64,000 bases of DNA from Stromatinia cepivora (taxonomy: Eukaryota > Ascomycota > Leotiomycetes > Helotiales > Sclerotiniaceae). Below are positions 36,005 to 49,700 of the stretch, in pieces (position 1 is the stretch's first letter; each line of letters begins with the position of its first letter). The notes under the pieces were generated by a model, which searched no databases, had not been told where the DNA came from, and saw nothing but the letters and a program-made list of their open reading frames with translations. A program made the position numbers and the translations under genes. The stretch spans positions 303,045 to 367,044 of the forward strand of contig RCTD01000036.1 in the NCBI GenBank assembly GCA_014898415.1. The letters run 5' to 3'.

Positions 36005-37066
36005 CTATCTTCTATTCAAGCCCACCAAACTAAAGAACTCATTTCTAGTCTTCTCTCTTTTCTCTATGCAACCCAGAACACAACTCGTAATCGTCGTGGC
36101 ACTTGTTTTCTCAACTCCACGCATAACCATGCATAAATGGCTCGATTCCATGACAACTGCTACGCCCTGTGGTTTGAGAATTTCCATAACAGCATGTGCG
36201 ACATCTTTTGTGAGCCTCTCTTGAATTTGTAGTCTTCGTGAAAACATGTCTGCAATTCGGGGTAACTTCGAAATACCGATGACATTTCGATCTGGAATAT
36301 AGCCAATGTGCATCTATGACTCATCAATATAAGCTTCCATTGCTTCCAACAGCATCAAAGAGACAAGCCTACCTTTCCAGTGAATGGAACCATGTGATGT
36401 TCGCACATACTGAAGACCTCGATATCTTTGACAATTACCAATTCGTTATGGTCCTCATGAAAAATTGCATCATTGACGATGTCCCTAACATTTTCCTGAT
36501 ATCCTTTCGTGAGGTATAGCATGGCTTTCGCGTATCGCTCGGGGGTGGCTAAAAGACCTTCTCGATCCGGATCTTCACCTATGCATTCAAGAATTGTGCG
36601 AACTGCGCCTGTCAATTTTGACATTCGGATGGATGCTTGTTCTGGAGATTCATCGAGACGTTCTCGTGCGCCTTTGCCTGAAATATATATTAGCTACAGG
36701 AGCGAAAGAATACCAATTTTCTCACGTTAGGCTTGGATGGAGTAGAAAAGATGATGACATACTAGGACGACTCAACCCATCAAAATCAATGACTGGACTT
36801 GGACTTCTCGAGACCTCAACAGGAGTCTCTTCCGGAGTGTCTGCAGCCTCATCTCGTGGATCTCTCGCCGGTTTGGTGCTAACACTGTGTCTTCGATGTC
36901 CATGTCCATGTTGACCATTTGCCTTTGACTTCTTCTTCTTCTTCTTACTCATTTCCGCGCCTTCCCAATTACTTTCGGATTTGCGTTTGGAACTTCCGCC
37001 ATTGAATTCTCTGTTTTCCTTCTCTGCTTCCTCCTTGTTCCCATCTAGGTTGGAGAATTGTACCAT
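36005..37066 (-). CDS. FOL2: GTP cyclohydrolase I
   Basis: Converts GTP to dihydroneopterin triphosphate, the first step of folate and tetrahydrobiopterin synthesis. Three exons (37066-36763, 36677-36373, 36313-36005; introns 85 and 59 bp) encode 305 residues. The first ~105 residues are a polar, poorly conserved extension containing a run of six Lys and a His-rich GHGHRRH stretch. The catalytic domain shows [26 protein letters not shown] (Cys and His ligands of the active-site zinc), [29 protein letters not shown] and [15 protein letters not shown], with the second zinc Cys. The final ..REEFFSLV-like end is normal. It is divergent from the TAF11-like gene. Confidence 0.95.
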
Positions 37067-37606
37067 AATGAAAGATCGGGAATTGAATGAAAATTTATAT
37101 TTTAGTATTTGTTTGGAGTGGAAAAAATAAATAATGTGTAAATGGGGGTGATTGTAATCAAAGAAAATTTACCAGTGAAGTGAGAGATTACTGTAGGTAT
37201 TTGTTCTCCGAGATAAGAACTCGATTGCTTATCTAAAGTGGCGCTAACAATTATCTAGGTCATCTAGGTACCGTCCGTCGCAGGAGTAAAGTACCGGTAG
37301 GGGTCAGCCTCAGCCTTGTATGAATGTACCACCTCACACCAATTAATCCCAAAGGAACCTTCTTTAAATCATCTTATGTAGGTCTCACTTTTTGAAACAA
37401 CCACAAGATTTATACATCCTTCAAATAAAGAAAACATATTTTCACGAATATCTCTACATCAACTGTTTCTTCTTGTGTACAACAACTAAGACGTGTCAAA
37501 CTATCATCATCGATAGGAGTTTCAATCCCAAGGCTATTTTCATTACTTATCAATTTAGCACTGACTACTAGACACATACCGATTTACCGTGAGAGCGCCA
37601 GTCAAT
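37067..37606. promoter_or_regulatory. divergent promoter region, GTP cyclohydrolase I / TAF11-like
   Basis: About 540 bp between divergent start codons. It holds a 25-bp stretch of A/T-rich leader on the cyclohydrolase side and pyrimidine-rich sequence on the other. No recognised motif is decisive. Confidence 0.35.
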
Positions 37607-38590
37607 ATGGCGTCTCCACCAACACCCACAGAATTTCCTAACAATCCCCTCTCCCTCACGATACCCCCCAATTCAGTACCGCTATCTGCAACCACACTGT
37701 CACATACACGTCGAGCTTCTGAAGTCATTTCCATCAAACGTCGGAAAGCAAGTATGATATCCACAACTTCAACCCACTCTGCACATCCTTTACGCCAAAC
37801 CTCCTTCCCCCCCGAATCCGCCGTATACACACCTGGCTATGAACGTTCACCGAGTGTTGATACTATGTCCCTTGTTAGCGGAAGCGTCGCTGGTGGTCAA
37901 TCAAAAAGGAAACGCGCAAGAAAGTCGAAAGGCGGAAAGGGTGATTTCGAGGGATCCAATGCTGGCGCGGTAAAATCAGAAGGACCTTCCTCGAAGAAAC
38001 GACGAACATCAACCGGAAACATAGAAGACGATGAAGAAGATGACAACACTGTGGATCAAACTATGACATCGATGACGTCTAGTATCGAAGAAAAGCAAAG
38101 GGATATCCAACGAAGGGCCTTACTGGCGAACCATTTGGATCCAGAACAGTTTGAACGTTACACAGCTATGAGAGCCGTGAAATTTCCAGACGCCACCATC
38201 AGGAGAATTGTGAATCAGACTCTTTCGCAAAGTGTACCGGCTACTGTAATCTTGGCGGTAAAGAGTGTGGCCAAACAATTTGTTGGAGAGTTAATTGAAG
38301 GTGCGAGGAAGGTACAAACACAATGGATCGCAGCTGGAGAACCGAACTCTGGATTTGTCATTTCACCAGTGGGGGACACGAATATCGCTGGCGAAGAAGA
38401 GAATGGAGGGGCAGTCAAGGAGTTGAGGAGAGCACCTTTGCAGGCGGATCATTTGAGGGAAGCATTAAGAAGGTTGAGACAGGGAAATGAAGATGGATTG
38501 GCTGGACAATTAAATTTATGGCAATTGCAACAGCATAGTGGAGTTGAAAGGTTTGCTTCTAGGGTTGGAGGGAAGAGGCTTTTCAAATGA
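37607..38590 (+). CDS. TAF11: TFIID subunit TAF11-like histone-fold protein
   Basis: Single-exon gene of 327 residues starting at the first ATG (MASPPTPTEFPN). The N-terminal half is Ser/Pro-rich and basic with several short Lys/Arg clusters (KRKRARKSKGGK), likely nuclear-localising, followed by an acidic DDEEDDN. The conserved region starts near residue 160: RRALLANHLDPEQFERYTAM, RAVKFPDATIRRIVNQTLSQ and VAKQFVGELIEGARKVQTQW, which is the TAF11 (hTAFII28) histone fold; PLQADHLREALRRLR closes it. TAF11 pairs with TAF13 in TFIID. It is the last intact gene before the telomere and the second TFIID subunit gene within 6 kb. Confidence 0.92.
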   Translation: MASPPTPTEFPNNPLSLTIPPNSVPLSATTLSHTRRASEVISIKRRKASMISTTSTHSAHPLRQTSFPPESAVYTPGYERSPSVDTMSLVSGSVAGGQSKRKRARKSKGGKGDFEGSNAGAVKSEGPSSKKRRTSTGNIEDDEEDDNTVDQTMTSMTSSIEEKQRDIQRRALLANHLDPEQFERYTAMRAVKFPDATIRRIVNQTLSQSVPATVILAVKSVAKQFVGELIEGARKVQTQWIAAGEPNSGFVISPVGDTNIAGEEENGGAVKELRRAPLQADHLREALRRLRQGNEDGLAGQLNLWQLQQHSGVERFASRVGGKRLFK

Positions 38591-39136
38591 AGATGTTGTG
38601 GTACGACTGTGAGTTTTCATTATGCATTCGAGCGATATGGAGTTGGGTTGAGGGAGCATGGGAAGGTTCTTTTCGATGGAGTTTAGGACAAAGATATATC
38701 ATCTGGATCAGATAGATCATCAACATTGGCATTCAATATAATCGTATTAAAATTTATTTACATTAGTGGTTATTGTGAGCATTTATTAATTGATTTGTCA
38801 AGTCGACGGTAAAAAACTTCACAGAGGATAATAGAATCAACGTTCTGTACTCACCTGTTTAGTTCTATATGGCTTGACTTGTAGAAGTGGCTGAAATTTT
38901 AATACTGATATGCCTACTCTGTACTAGGTACCTAGACCAAGGCATGATTGAGTTTTCCGCTTTCAATATTTTGTAATGAAACCAAAATCACGAAAAGTCC
39001 ATAAAATTATAGAATATATATTATTTAATATTATAAATAAATTAAACCTTCAAATACTCAATAATTGATATATTTATAGTTTTTAAATTTGAAAAATATT
39101 GATATTTTAATTTCATCTTTACAAGGCTATATAGTA
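38591..39136. other. transition from gene-rich DNA to AT-rich subtelomere
   Basis: 3' region of the TAF11-like gene, turning strongly AT-rich from about 38990. The Copia target duplication AATTG starts at 39137. No gene is seen. Confidence 0.5.
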
Positions 39137-39141
39137 AATTG

Positions 39142-39307
39142 TGTTAACTTTTGGTGTAGGAAGTAGTAGTATTGTTGATTATATAGGTTGAATTAAGGAT
39201 TTATATTTCTAATAGAAGTAGAATTGAGATTATCCCTAAATATGGTTTGTGTATTATTGTAATTATATGATTTCAATTCTAATTCTATAATGGTTTTATT
39301 TCTAATA
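39142..39307 (-). repeat. 3' LTR of the Copia-type element
   Basis: 166 bp, the same length as 50875-51040. The outer (left) end keeps C/G, for example CTACTACTTCCTACACC on the minus strand, while the inner end is T/A-converted. Confidence 0.85.
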
Positions 39308-40292
39308 TTCCTTTATTGAGGATATTTTATTCGATTTTTTTAGACTATTAATCCTAACATTTTCTTGAATCTTTTGAAAACAATTTTTGTATAAGGCTTT
39401 GTTATTTTGTTGGCAATTATATTATATATATTAATATAATTAGTGGCGATTTTCTTTTTTTCTGTTAAATTCTTGATGAAATGATAATTGATATTTATAT
39501 GTTTGGATTATTTATATAAATATGGATTTTTGGTTAAAATTAAAATGTTTTGATTATTATTAAGTATTTGAATTATATTTTTGTTCTTTTTAATATAATT
39601 TGATTTGAATAGATCTTTGAGTATTTATATAATCTATTTTTTTTGTTTAATGAATATTATTATTGTAATATATTCTGATTCTGTATTAAAGATAATTATA
39701 GATATTTGTTTTTTGTTAGTCTATAATATAGAGCCTTTATAGAATATTACAATTTTTTTTTGAAATACTTTTTCGGTTATATTTGTTATTAATTTAATCT
39801 ATATTTGTATATTATCAGATATATTGTATTCTTTGTAGATATTAGATTATATTTTTTTTGGTCCGAATTATAATTTCTATTTGATTATTGATTGTAAATA
39901 TCGTATTAGGTTCTTTAAAGTTATAATATAATGTTTTGTTGGTTTTATTATAAATTGTGAAAATCTTTTAATTGAGAATATTATATCTGATTGAGTGTAT
40001 ATTATTGAATGGATTATATTTTCTATTTGTTATTGATATTCGTTTATATTTGTTAATTCATTATTGTCGATTATTAGTTGAAAATAAATATAATTTATTA
40101 TTGATAGTTTTTTGGTTTGATATTGTCTATATATAATATTGTATTTGATTAGTATAGTATCGAGATATTTTTCTTGATTTATAATTAATGTATATATTTT
40201 TCTATTACGAATGATCCTAATATTTAGGATCTTATTAATCTTCTTTAGATTCTTAATATTAAAATGAATTGATAGTTTTTTATCGAATCAAA

Positions 40293-40637
40293 TTGTTACG
40301 GGAGCTGCCTCTAGGGTCACATGGAAATGGCTAGAGATCTTTCGAGATGGTTTAGATTAAACTTCAAATAGGAATTCAATAAGGTTGATAATTGATTACA
40401 ATTCTTATAACTATAATAATGAAATTAATGATTATTCTTGAATACAAAACTTTATATTATAATAAAATCTGTTCTTTTATATAAACCTTCCTGTTTTACA
40501 AAACCTATAGTTCTATTTTATCTGGATTCTCTGGATTCTATAAATCTAGATATTTATTCTTCGATCCTTTAGATCCTTTAGATTTATTATATAACTTTCT
40601 GATTATATGATATAGTATATTGAATATTATTGTAATA
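40293..40637 (-). repeat. 3' LTR of the Gypsy-type element
   Basis: 345 bp. The outer (left) end keeps TGTTACGGGAGCTGCCTC, while the homologous inner end of the other LTR reads TATTATAGAAGCTGTTTT. The inner end is strongly A/T-converted. Confidence 0.88.
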
Positions 40638-43600
40638 TTATCCCCTTTTTAGTTTAGTATTTATCCCGAATGTTATATAGTCAATAGTTTCTCTTTAATA
40701 TACTCAATTTAGGTATTAGTTTTCCTTTCTTATTATACTATCTATAAAATCAAAGAAATATAAAGAATATTTCGAATTCACTTTATTAATCGAATTCCAA
40801 AGTAATATTATACTATCTTGTATTTATTGCAAAATATATTCTTATATATATATTATTCTTAAGGAAAATTTTTCTCGTTGTAATGAATGTGTTCGTAAGA
40901 ATGCGAAATGTGATATTTTTGATCTTTTTGTAGTCGATCTTTGTAATTTGATATATAAGCAAAAAAAATTGGATAAAAAGGAAAAGAAGGCTGTTTCTTT
41001 TATAATGGTTATAATTTTTCATTTTGTATATTTATAAAAACAATATAAATTTCTTTAGGTTCGAGATAGCAAACTAATTCGTTGTAATTTGAAAATTATG
41101 GATGAGTTAGAAAAAGTTGAAGAATAAAAACGATTGAAATTCGAATATACTGAGAAGGAAAAGATTTCCGATTCTATTATTGTTTTTGGCAACGATCTTT
41201 TTGCTTTCGATATTTTTTTGGATCCTTTGTTTTTTATTTCGATAGATTCTTTTTCTTTTTGGGCAAATCCGGATATTATTAGTAAAACGCCTTCAATTTC
41301 TCAGGGCAATTAAGGTTTGTTTTTGATTCTCATGAATTTTCGGTGTATAGATAATCTAATCATTTGATTAAATATTTGATTGTATTTCTAATGTATTTAT
41401 AATTTAATATTGTTTCGATATTGTATATAGTGTTTGAATTGATTGATTCGATTTCCGTTAATAATATATTCAGTGTTTCTGATGATACTGATTTGAATAA
41501 GGATATATAGAATACTGAATAGATATTCATTATATTTAATAATTTTAATCGATAATTGATAATTCCTATTATTTTATCAATCTTAAATAATTCTAATTTT
41601 CTATAATCGAGTTTATTACTTGATCTTTTGATTTCGATATTTCGTTATAATAAATAAACTTTATTTCTTTTTTTAAATATAGATTCTATATTATATTTCA
41701 TATTATAGTAGATTATTGTTTTGGATAATATAAATCTTAAATCAAAAGCGAATTGTTTTTATAAATCCTTTAATTATTCGATTTATATTATTGCTAATTC
41801 AATATTAACTTTCTGTAATATCGATATTTGATATACTTTAGGATTGAATCCAAAGTTAATATATACTAATATAATCTTTGTAATTTCCGTTTCCGATATA
41901 TTATATACAAATTATACTATAGATAATAATTCTATCTAATTATCCTATCGATAATTTATATAATATCTAAGATATATTTCTATTGTTTGATTAATCCTTT
42001 TTGTTTGATTATCTATTTGTAGATGAAAAACTATCAATAATTTTTTTTTAATATTTATTAGTATTAATAAAATAATCCAGAATTTCGAGATAAAGAGTTT
42101 ATTTTTATTTAAGATTATCTTATTTGATACTTTATATATATTTATTATAATTTTAAAGAATATATATATTAATTGTTTAATAATTTATATTTCTTTGAAT
42201 AATATTATATATACAAATTTTGTCAATCTGTTTATTATATTAAATATAATATTGTATTCAATTTTTGTAATAAAGTTTTTCGAAAATAATAGTTTGATCA
42301 CAAAATCCTATATAATAGATTTCTATAATTGAAAAAATATATTTAGGATTTGGAATTGATTATATAAAGTATATTTAAAGGATTTATTCTATATATAAAT
42401 ATTACAATTTCCAATAATTTCTTTAATTATTATTCTTATTTATAAAAAGTAATTGATTTCCTATATTCTTATAAATATTCTTATAATCCCTTGATATTTG
42501 TATACAAACAATCTGTATTATTCTGTTATAAATTCCTTAATTATTCGATTAGGAATATATACTTTTCTGTAGAAATATATAATATCATTTTCTATTATAA
42601 ATCCTAGTTTTATTATTTTGAATATATATATTATTATAATATCGCTTTTGTAGTATAATTGAATTTTGTTTTTTAAATGATTATCTTTCAATATATGAAT
42701 AATTGTTAATTGTAATATATTATAAATTAATAATTCATCTTCCTATTTGAATATAATATATAATTCGTATAATTTGTTTTCCTGATATTCCGGTTTTCGG
42801 TTTAAAATATCAACTTTAATATTTTTTGATCCTTTGATATATAAAATCTTAAAATTATAATTGGCCATAATTTCCGATTATCTGATTTATCGTTTATTTA
42901 ATTGTTTCATTATAATAAAATAAATCAAGTTTTTGTAATCTATATATATCTATATTATATATTTTAATCCTTCTAAATAAATTCATTATTCTTTAAATAT
43001 ATTGATTATCACCAGTAATTCTTTATTATATATTTCATAATTCAATTTGACTGATAATAGTTTTCGAGAATAGAATACAATTGATTAATATTTCTTATTC
43101 TAACCTAATTGATTTAGAACTATTTTTATAATGAAATCTAAAGAATCCGTTTCCATTATGATTTGCTTTTCTGGATCAAATATTAACAATATTGATTCTC
43201 CGGTTATTGTTTATTTGAATGTTTCGAAGGATTCCTGTATTTTGGTGATCTATTCAAACGTTCCTTGTTTTTTTCTAGTTAAATTAGTTAAAGGTATTGT
43301 AATCCTTGAATAATCTTTAATAAATCTTCAATAAAAGTTGATAAATCTTAAAAAAGATTATACTTCTTTAATTATAATAAACTATTTCCATTCGAATATT
43401 ACTTTGATTTTATCCTTATTCATTTTGAACTTTTGATTTGATACAATGAATCCTAAAAACTTTATTTCTATAATATAGAATTTATATTTACTTAATTTAT
43501 ATAACAAATCAATTTTAACTAAATATTCAAGGATATTATTGATATCTTTAATATATTGAACTTTGTTATTCGAATATATTAGAATATCATCCAAATAATA

Positions 43601-46377
43601 TATATAACAAATATTCAAATATTATAATAATATATTATTTATAAACCTTATAAATATTATTGATATATTAATTAATTCAAATAATATAACCTGATATTCA
43701 TATAATCTATATTTAATTTTGAAAACGGTTTTCTATTCTTCACTTTCTTTTATTCTAATCAAATAATAATTATTATATAAATCCATTTTAATGAATATCA
43801 TTGTTCTATTTAATCGATTTTTTAATTTCATAACTAATAGAAATAGATATCGATTCTTTTTGGTAAATATATTGAACTTTTTATAATCCATAATTAATCT
43901 TTTAGTATTATTCTTTTTGAATATTTATATAATTAGATTTGTTATTTGAAATATGAATTCTCTGATCTATCTTTTGGTTAAATTATTGATAATATATTCT
44001 TTAAGTATTTTTAATTTATCAATTAATATTAAATAAATTAAGGTATATATAAACATTTTACCTTTCTTCAATATTATTTTATAATTTTATAATTTATATT
44101 CTAATAAAGTTTTATAGTTTTTTGATTCTCTAAAAATATATTTATATTTCTTATATTATTCTGATATCATAAATCTTTCTTTTGCTTCGATTACAATTTC
44201 GTATTATATTATTGGCTTTTGTATTTATAAAAGAAATATACTATCCTTTATTTTTAATAAAAGACTCTGAACTAAATATCCTATATTATTGATATTATTT
44301 GTATTCAATTTTTTTTAGTATATATTATATTTCGCAAATGTTTTAAATATATCTCTATAATTATTCTTATATTAATCAAATATTATAATTCTTTATATTT
44401 AATCTATTTTCGGATTATATATCTTTAATCATAATATTCCTAAAATGATCTATTATTGATTCAATAGTATAATATCAAATTATATAATCTTTATATATTG
44501 GATTATATTCATTTATATTAATTATATTTTTTAAAAAACGATCCTATCAGATTTTACTAATTATCCATCAACTAATTGCAATTAGTAGAATTCTTGTTTC
44601 TTTTAGAATAGAATTCCCAAATACTTTATAATTTCTAATACAATAAAATTCCTTATAACCCCTGAATCTATTATAATTGATTATATTTGTTTATTTATCT
44701 TGATTCTGTAATATATCTGTTTTATTTATTTTATAATATTCAGCTATAATATAATTTGTTTGTTTTTGTAATTCTGAATGATTTCATTGATAAATGTTAT
44801 ATATTATAGTTCTTTTTTTTTTAGATAGATTGTATTTGTTCTTAATTTAGTTTTGTTATCGAATAAATTTTTTTATAAAGTATATCGATAATCCCTTTTG
44901 ATTATTTTCATTATTGTATTTATAATTGATAATAATAGAATAATCTAAACTTGAATATAATATTCTTTTCCGATTTATCTATATAAAAACAAATTCTGGC
45001 TTTCGTTTTGTTTGAATATATATTGATAGAATATTTCTTATAATTCTCTTTATTCTGATTATTGGAAATATTCTTTATTGATTCTTTCTACAAATAAAAT
45101 ATTAATAATAACTCCAAATTATAGAATTCGATATTGATCGATATACCGAAATTTGTAAGATTCTTCTTCTTCAGTATTTATTATATTAAAATCTTTATTG
45201 ATAGTTTCTTTATTTATATCTTCAAACTTCCAGATACGATAATTTCATTGATTGATTTCTTGAATAGATTATAATTCTTCTAATTGTGGATCTCTATTTA
45301 TTTATAAAAGATTCTTTACTTTTTCTTCTTCTAACTCTTTTTCGTAAATTAATAATGATATAATTAATTTTGTGATATTGATTATATACAATTGTAATAT
45401 AAAGGTAATATTAAATTGACTTTTGCTGAATTTATTCTTAAAATTATCTTTTTTGTTTTTTGTTCTTTTGCTTTAACAATCTATTATTCGATATTCTACT
45501 TGTTCATATTCAAAATATAAATTGTTGTTTTGTCTATATTTCTTTTCCTAATCATTATTCTTATTTATATAGTATATAATATCTAATTCTATAGAATTTC
45601 TATATTTCTATAAATTGTATTATAATCTACCTTCGTTTTTGTAATAATACCTTTGATTTTGGTTTTCTTGAAATTTATATGATCTTTAACTTTGTTTAAA
45701 TCTATAAAAACAATCATTTGATTTAATAGAATCTTGGATTAAATTATTTAAATCTATATTTACAGCGATTCTTTTTAATTCCAATCTAATTTCTAATTTG
45801 AGTTTTTTATGATAATAATTTATAATAACAATTTCATCTCAATTGATTATTCTTATATATCTTCGAAATTCTATAATATACTTCAATACTGAATCTATCT
45901 ATTTAAAATTAAAAATCTTTTCTTCCGCTACTTTTAATTCATTAGAATTTCCAAAGATTTTGCGAATCTCTATCTTAAAATCTTCAAAACTATTGAAGAT
46001 TATTTATATAGATTGTATACAATCTTTATCGTTATACTCGAAATAATCGTATAAGTATAATTGGATTTATTTGATTACTTCTCTTTTAAAATATAATGCA
46101 GTTTATATATTTTTAGATTCTGTAATAATGAATTTGTCTTTATTAAATCAGAAATAGATTTCAAATTGTAAAAGGAAAATATCGAGCTTTTATCGATTAT
46201 TTTGGTATTTGTTTAGTAAAGTGATTTTAAGGATTTCGTTGATAGTAATCTCTTTTGGAGTATTGGTCATCTCGATATTGTTGGTATCTTTGGTAGATTG
46301 ATTTGTAGTGATAGTTTTGGATATTATATTAGCAATTGGTATTGAATTAGTACTTGAAGCAGAAATAGTACTCAAAG

Positions 46378-46721
46378 TATTATAGAAGCTGTTTTTAAGG
46401 TTATATAAAAGTAATTAGAGATCTCTTAAGGTGGTTTAGATTAGATTTCAAGTAGGAATTCAATAAGGTTAATAATTGATTGTAATTCTTGTAATTATAG
46501 TAATAAAACTAATGATTGTTTTTGAGTATGAAACTTTATATTATAATAAAATCTGTTCTTTTATATAAACCTTCTTGTTTTACAGAACCTATAGTTCTGT
46601 TTTGTCTGGATCCTTTGAATCTTATGGATCTAGATGTTTATTCTTCGATCCCCTAGATCCTCTAGGTCTATCATATGACTTCCTGATCATGTGACGCGGT
46701 ATGTTGGATGCCGTCGTAACA
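46378..46721 (-). repeat. 5' LTR of the Gypsy-type element
   Basis: 344 bp. The outer (right) end keeps CATGTGACGCGGTATG and GCCGTCGTAACA, where the left copy reads TATATGATATAGTATA and ATTATTGTAATA. Differences are transitions of RIP type. Confidence 0.88.
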
Positions 46722-49700
46722 CAAATGATTTGTAATGATATATATAATACAATAACGATATTATCGATATATATTAGTAATATTATATTATGGTCTTTGG
46801 ATATATATAGATATAGATTTGCCAAATTTTATACAAAGTTTATATTTAAAAGTTCTTTCTTTAATAATAAACTCTAGTTTTTTTTAGTTTGCTTTAAATT
46901 ATATAGATTTTGTAGGATTTATAATATATATTTTTTTTTAACTTTAATACTTTGAAATAATTTGAAATAGATTTTTTTCTTTAAATATAATTCGATAAAG
47001 ATATTTTTGATATCGAAATGTAAATATTCCAAATTTTCCTTTACAATAATAGTTAGGAATAATTTGAATATATCTAGTTTCATTATTGATATAAACATTT
47101 CGTTGTAATCTTTTTCTAATATCTAATTGAATCTTCAAATTATTAATCTTATTTTGAATCGTTCTATTTTGTTATTCTTTGTTTTAATTATAAATATTCA
47201 TTTTGTTAAAATCAGATTATTTTCTTTAGGGAATATATATTCTTTTTAAATATCATTTTGAATCAAAGATATGATTTCTTTTTGGATAGCTTTCTTTCAT
47301 TTTTTAAAGTATTTTCGATTCGATATTATTTCCTTATAAGTTCTTAGTATTTTGATTCCTAGAATTTCTTCGATTAGATATATTATATTTTCTATATTAT
47401 TTGTATCTATTAACAAAGTTATGAAATCTGAAATGATTTTGTTTTTGATATAAGGATTTATTTTGTAAATAATTGAAATTGTAATTATAATATATTCTAT
47501 ACTTTTTTGAATTTTGATCTATATAAATATTACAATTAATATCTTTATAATCTTATTTTCCTATTCTTCTTTAGGATTTTATTTTATATTTCTTTTCCGT
47601 TTTTGTATTAAATACTTTAGGGATTTATCTTTAAGATTTATTGTATTCTTTTATTTGGTTTTAAATGATTATAGATTTATTTTGTTTTTTGATTTTATTG
47701 AAATGGATTTATGAATAAAATTTAAGATGATTTTAAATTTTGCTTTTAATATAGATTTAGGATTTGTAGAAATTGATTTTTGGATTGGAATTTTTGGAAT
47801 AATAAATTCGATATTTGAAGTATCTTTGGAAGAAGATTTTTGATTTGTTTTCTGGATATTATTATCTTCATTTTTATTGTATATTGATATTGATATATCT
47901 AATTTATTTGATTTCAATTTGATAATTGAGATGTTTGATATAATTATTGAATTTGGTATAATATTTATCGGAAAAAACATTTGAAATGAAGATAATACAA
48001 ATATCGTATTTGATATTGAAAATAGAAAAAGTATTTTGTTTATTATTGATTTATTATAAGATTTTCGATTTAGCTTTATATTCTTTATTCTTTATAGATT
48101 TGATTTATAATTTTTTAATTTAAGATTTAAATCTTCTTTTCGATAAGATTTATTTATAATTACTTTATTTGATCGAAATATATAATTTAGTTTTGAAGAA
48201 TATACTTTGATATATTTATTTGTAACTTTTGAATATTCTAGAAATATATCAATTCTTGAAGTATCCTGTAATTTATTATATCTTTGTTCTTTCGGAATAA
48301 TCTTGAGATTGATATAAATATAATATTTGCTTTTTTAGACTTTATATATTTCTATATCTAATATTATATTTATAAAAACTTTTAAAAAGAATCAATCTAT
48401 TCCATTTATATTAGAATCAATACTAATATGATTCCTAATATAAATATTATATTTTACAATTTCATTCCAAAATTCTAATAATAATTCAATTTCTTTTAGT
48501 ATTGTTTTTATATCTATTTTTGTAATCCTTATATTCTATTTTATAGATTTGTTTTAATATAAAAAAGCAATTATTATAATTTCGGATTATTTACTTGATA
48601 ATGATTCATGAATAATTTATAAGAATTCTAATATATTATTAATCCTGATTGTAATGATCTTTTCTTTAATAATTAATTTCATTTCCTTTTTCTAAGTTTT
48701 CAATATTTGAATTATATTGTTCTTTTATTTAAATAATATAATTCAATTTACTTTTGTATAATTATCGATAATCAATATGAAATAATAATTCCTTCGAATC
48801 GATTTTAAAAATGATCCTGTAATATTGAAATATATAAATTCGAATTTCTTTGATTTATATAGATTCAATTGTCTCAAGATACAATTGGTTATTTTGATAA
48901 GTATATATACTTCGCAAATATTTAATTCAATTAGGATCTTTATTGATTTAATTATATTAGATACTTTATATAGATTCTTAATCTTATCTAAATCTAAATG
49001 ATTGAATCTTCGATATTATAATAGGTATCTTTCTTTTTCCTTGAATATTAATTCGTTATCGATACTTTTGATATTATCGATTATCTTTGAAGAAAAGCCT
49101 TTTTCTTGATCATTTTGATATATATTTGAATAGAAAGTTGTATCCTTATATCCTTTAATTATATATGAAACCATATATATTCCATTTTGCATTCTAATAC
49201 AAATAATTTTCTTATTATCCTTCTTGAAATATATATAATAAGAATTGAATTCCCCTTATAATCTTATTTCACAGATCCTTTTTCCTAATAGCAAATTTAC
49301 TTCTAACTCTAATATATATAATATATTTGAAAATAACATCTTAGAATTATTTTCGTATATTATATCTATTAAATCCTAATAACGATAATATATTACTCCC
49401 TTATTAATCTTTATCCTTCATTTAACAATAGAATCTATTGATCTGAATAATAAAGATTAATTAGATATATATAAAGAAATATCTATATTAATATATTATT
49501 TATTAAAGGAAACTTTATTAATGATTTCTTTTATTAAATTATAATCTTTTTTTATTATATCTTTAATATCGGAATCTAATTCAGAGATATTATTAATAGA
49601 ATATATTTAGTTTTTTTTATTGAAATAAATCTTCTTTGGATTTGAGGATCTTCTTCTTTTTTGATAATAAAGATAATTGTAAAGAAGTTTGTTGATTTGT

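Larger units (their letters stand above)
40293..46721 (-). mobile_element. Gypsy-type LTR retrotransposon nested in the Copia element
   Basis: A 6429-bp element with LTRs 40293-40637 and 46378-46721 and a perfect target duplication CAAAT (40288-40292 and 46722-46726). LTRs open TGTTACG and close CGTAACA on the minus strand where unmutated. The reverse-transcriptase core is readable on the minus strand: YLDDILIYSNN (YxDD box), then FLGFIVS (43618-43382), typical of Ty3/Gypsy. A Ser/Thr/Asn-rich frame at 46375-46190, directly inside the 5' LTR, may be the gag start. The rest is full of stops. It inserted in the Copia reverse transcriptase, so it is younger than that element. Confidence 0.88.
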
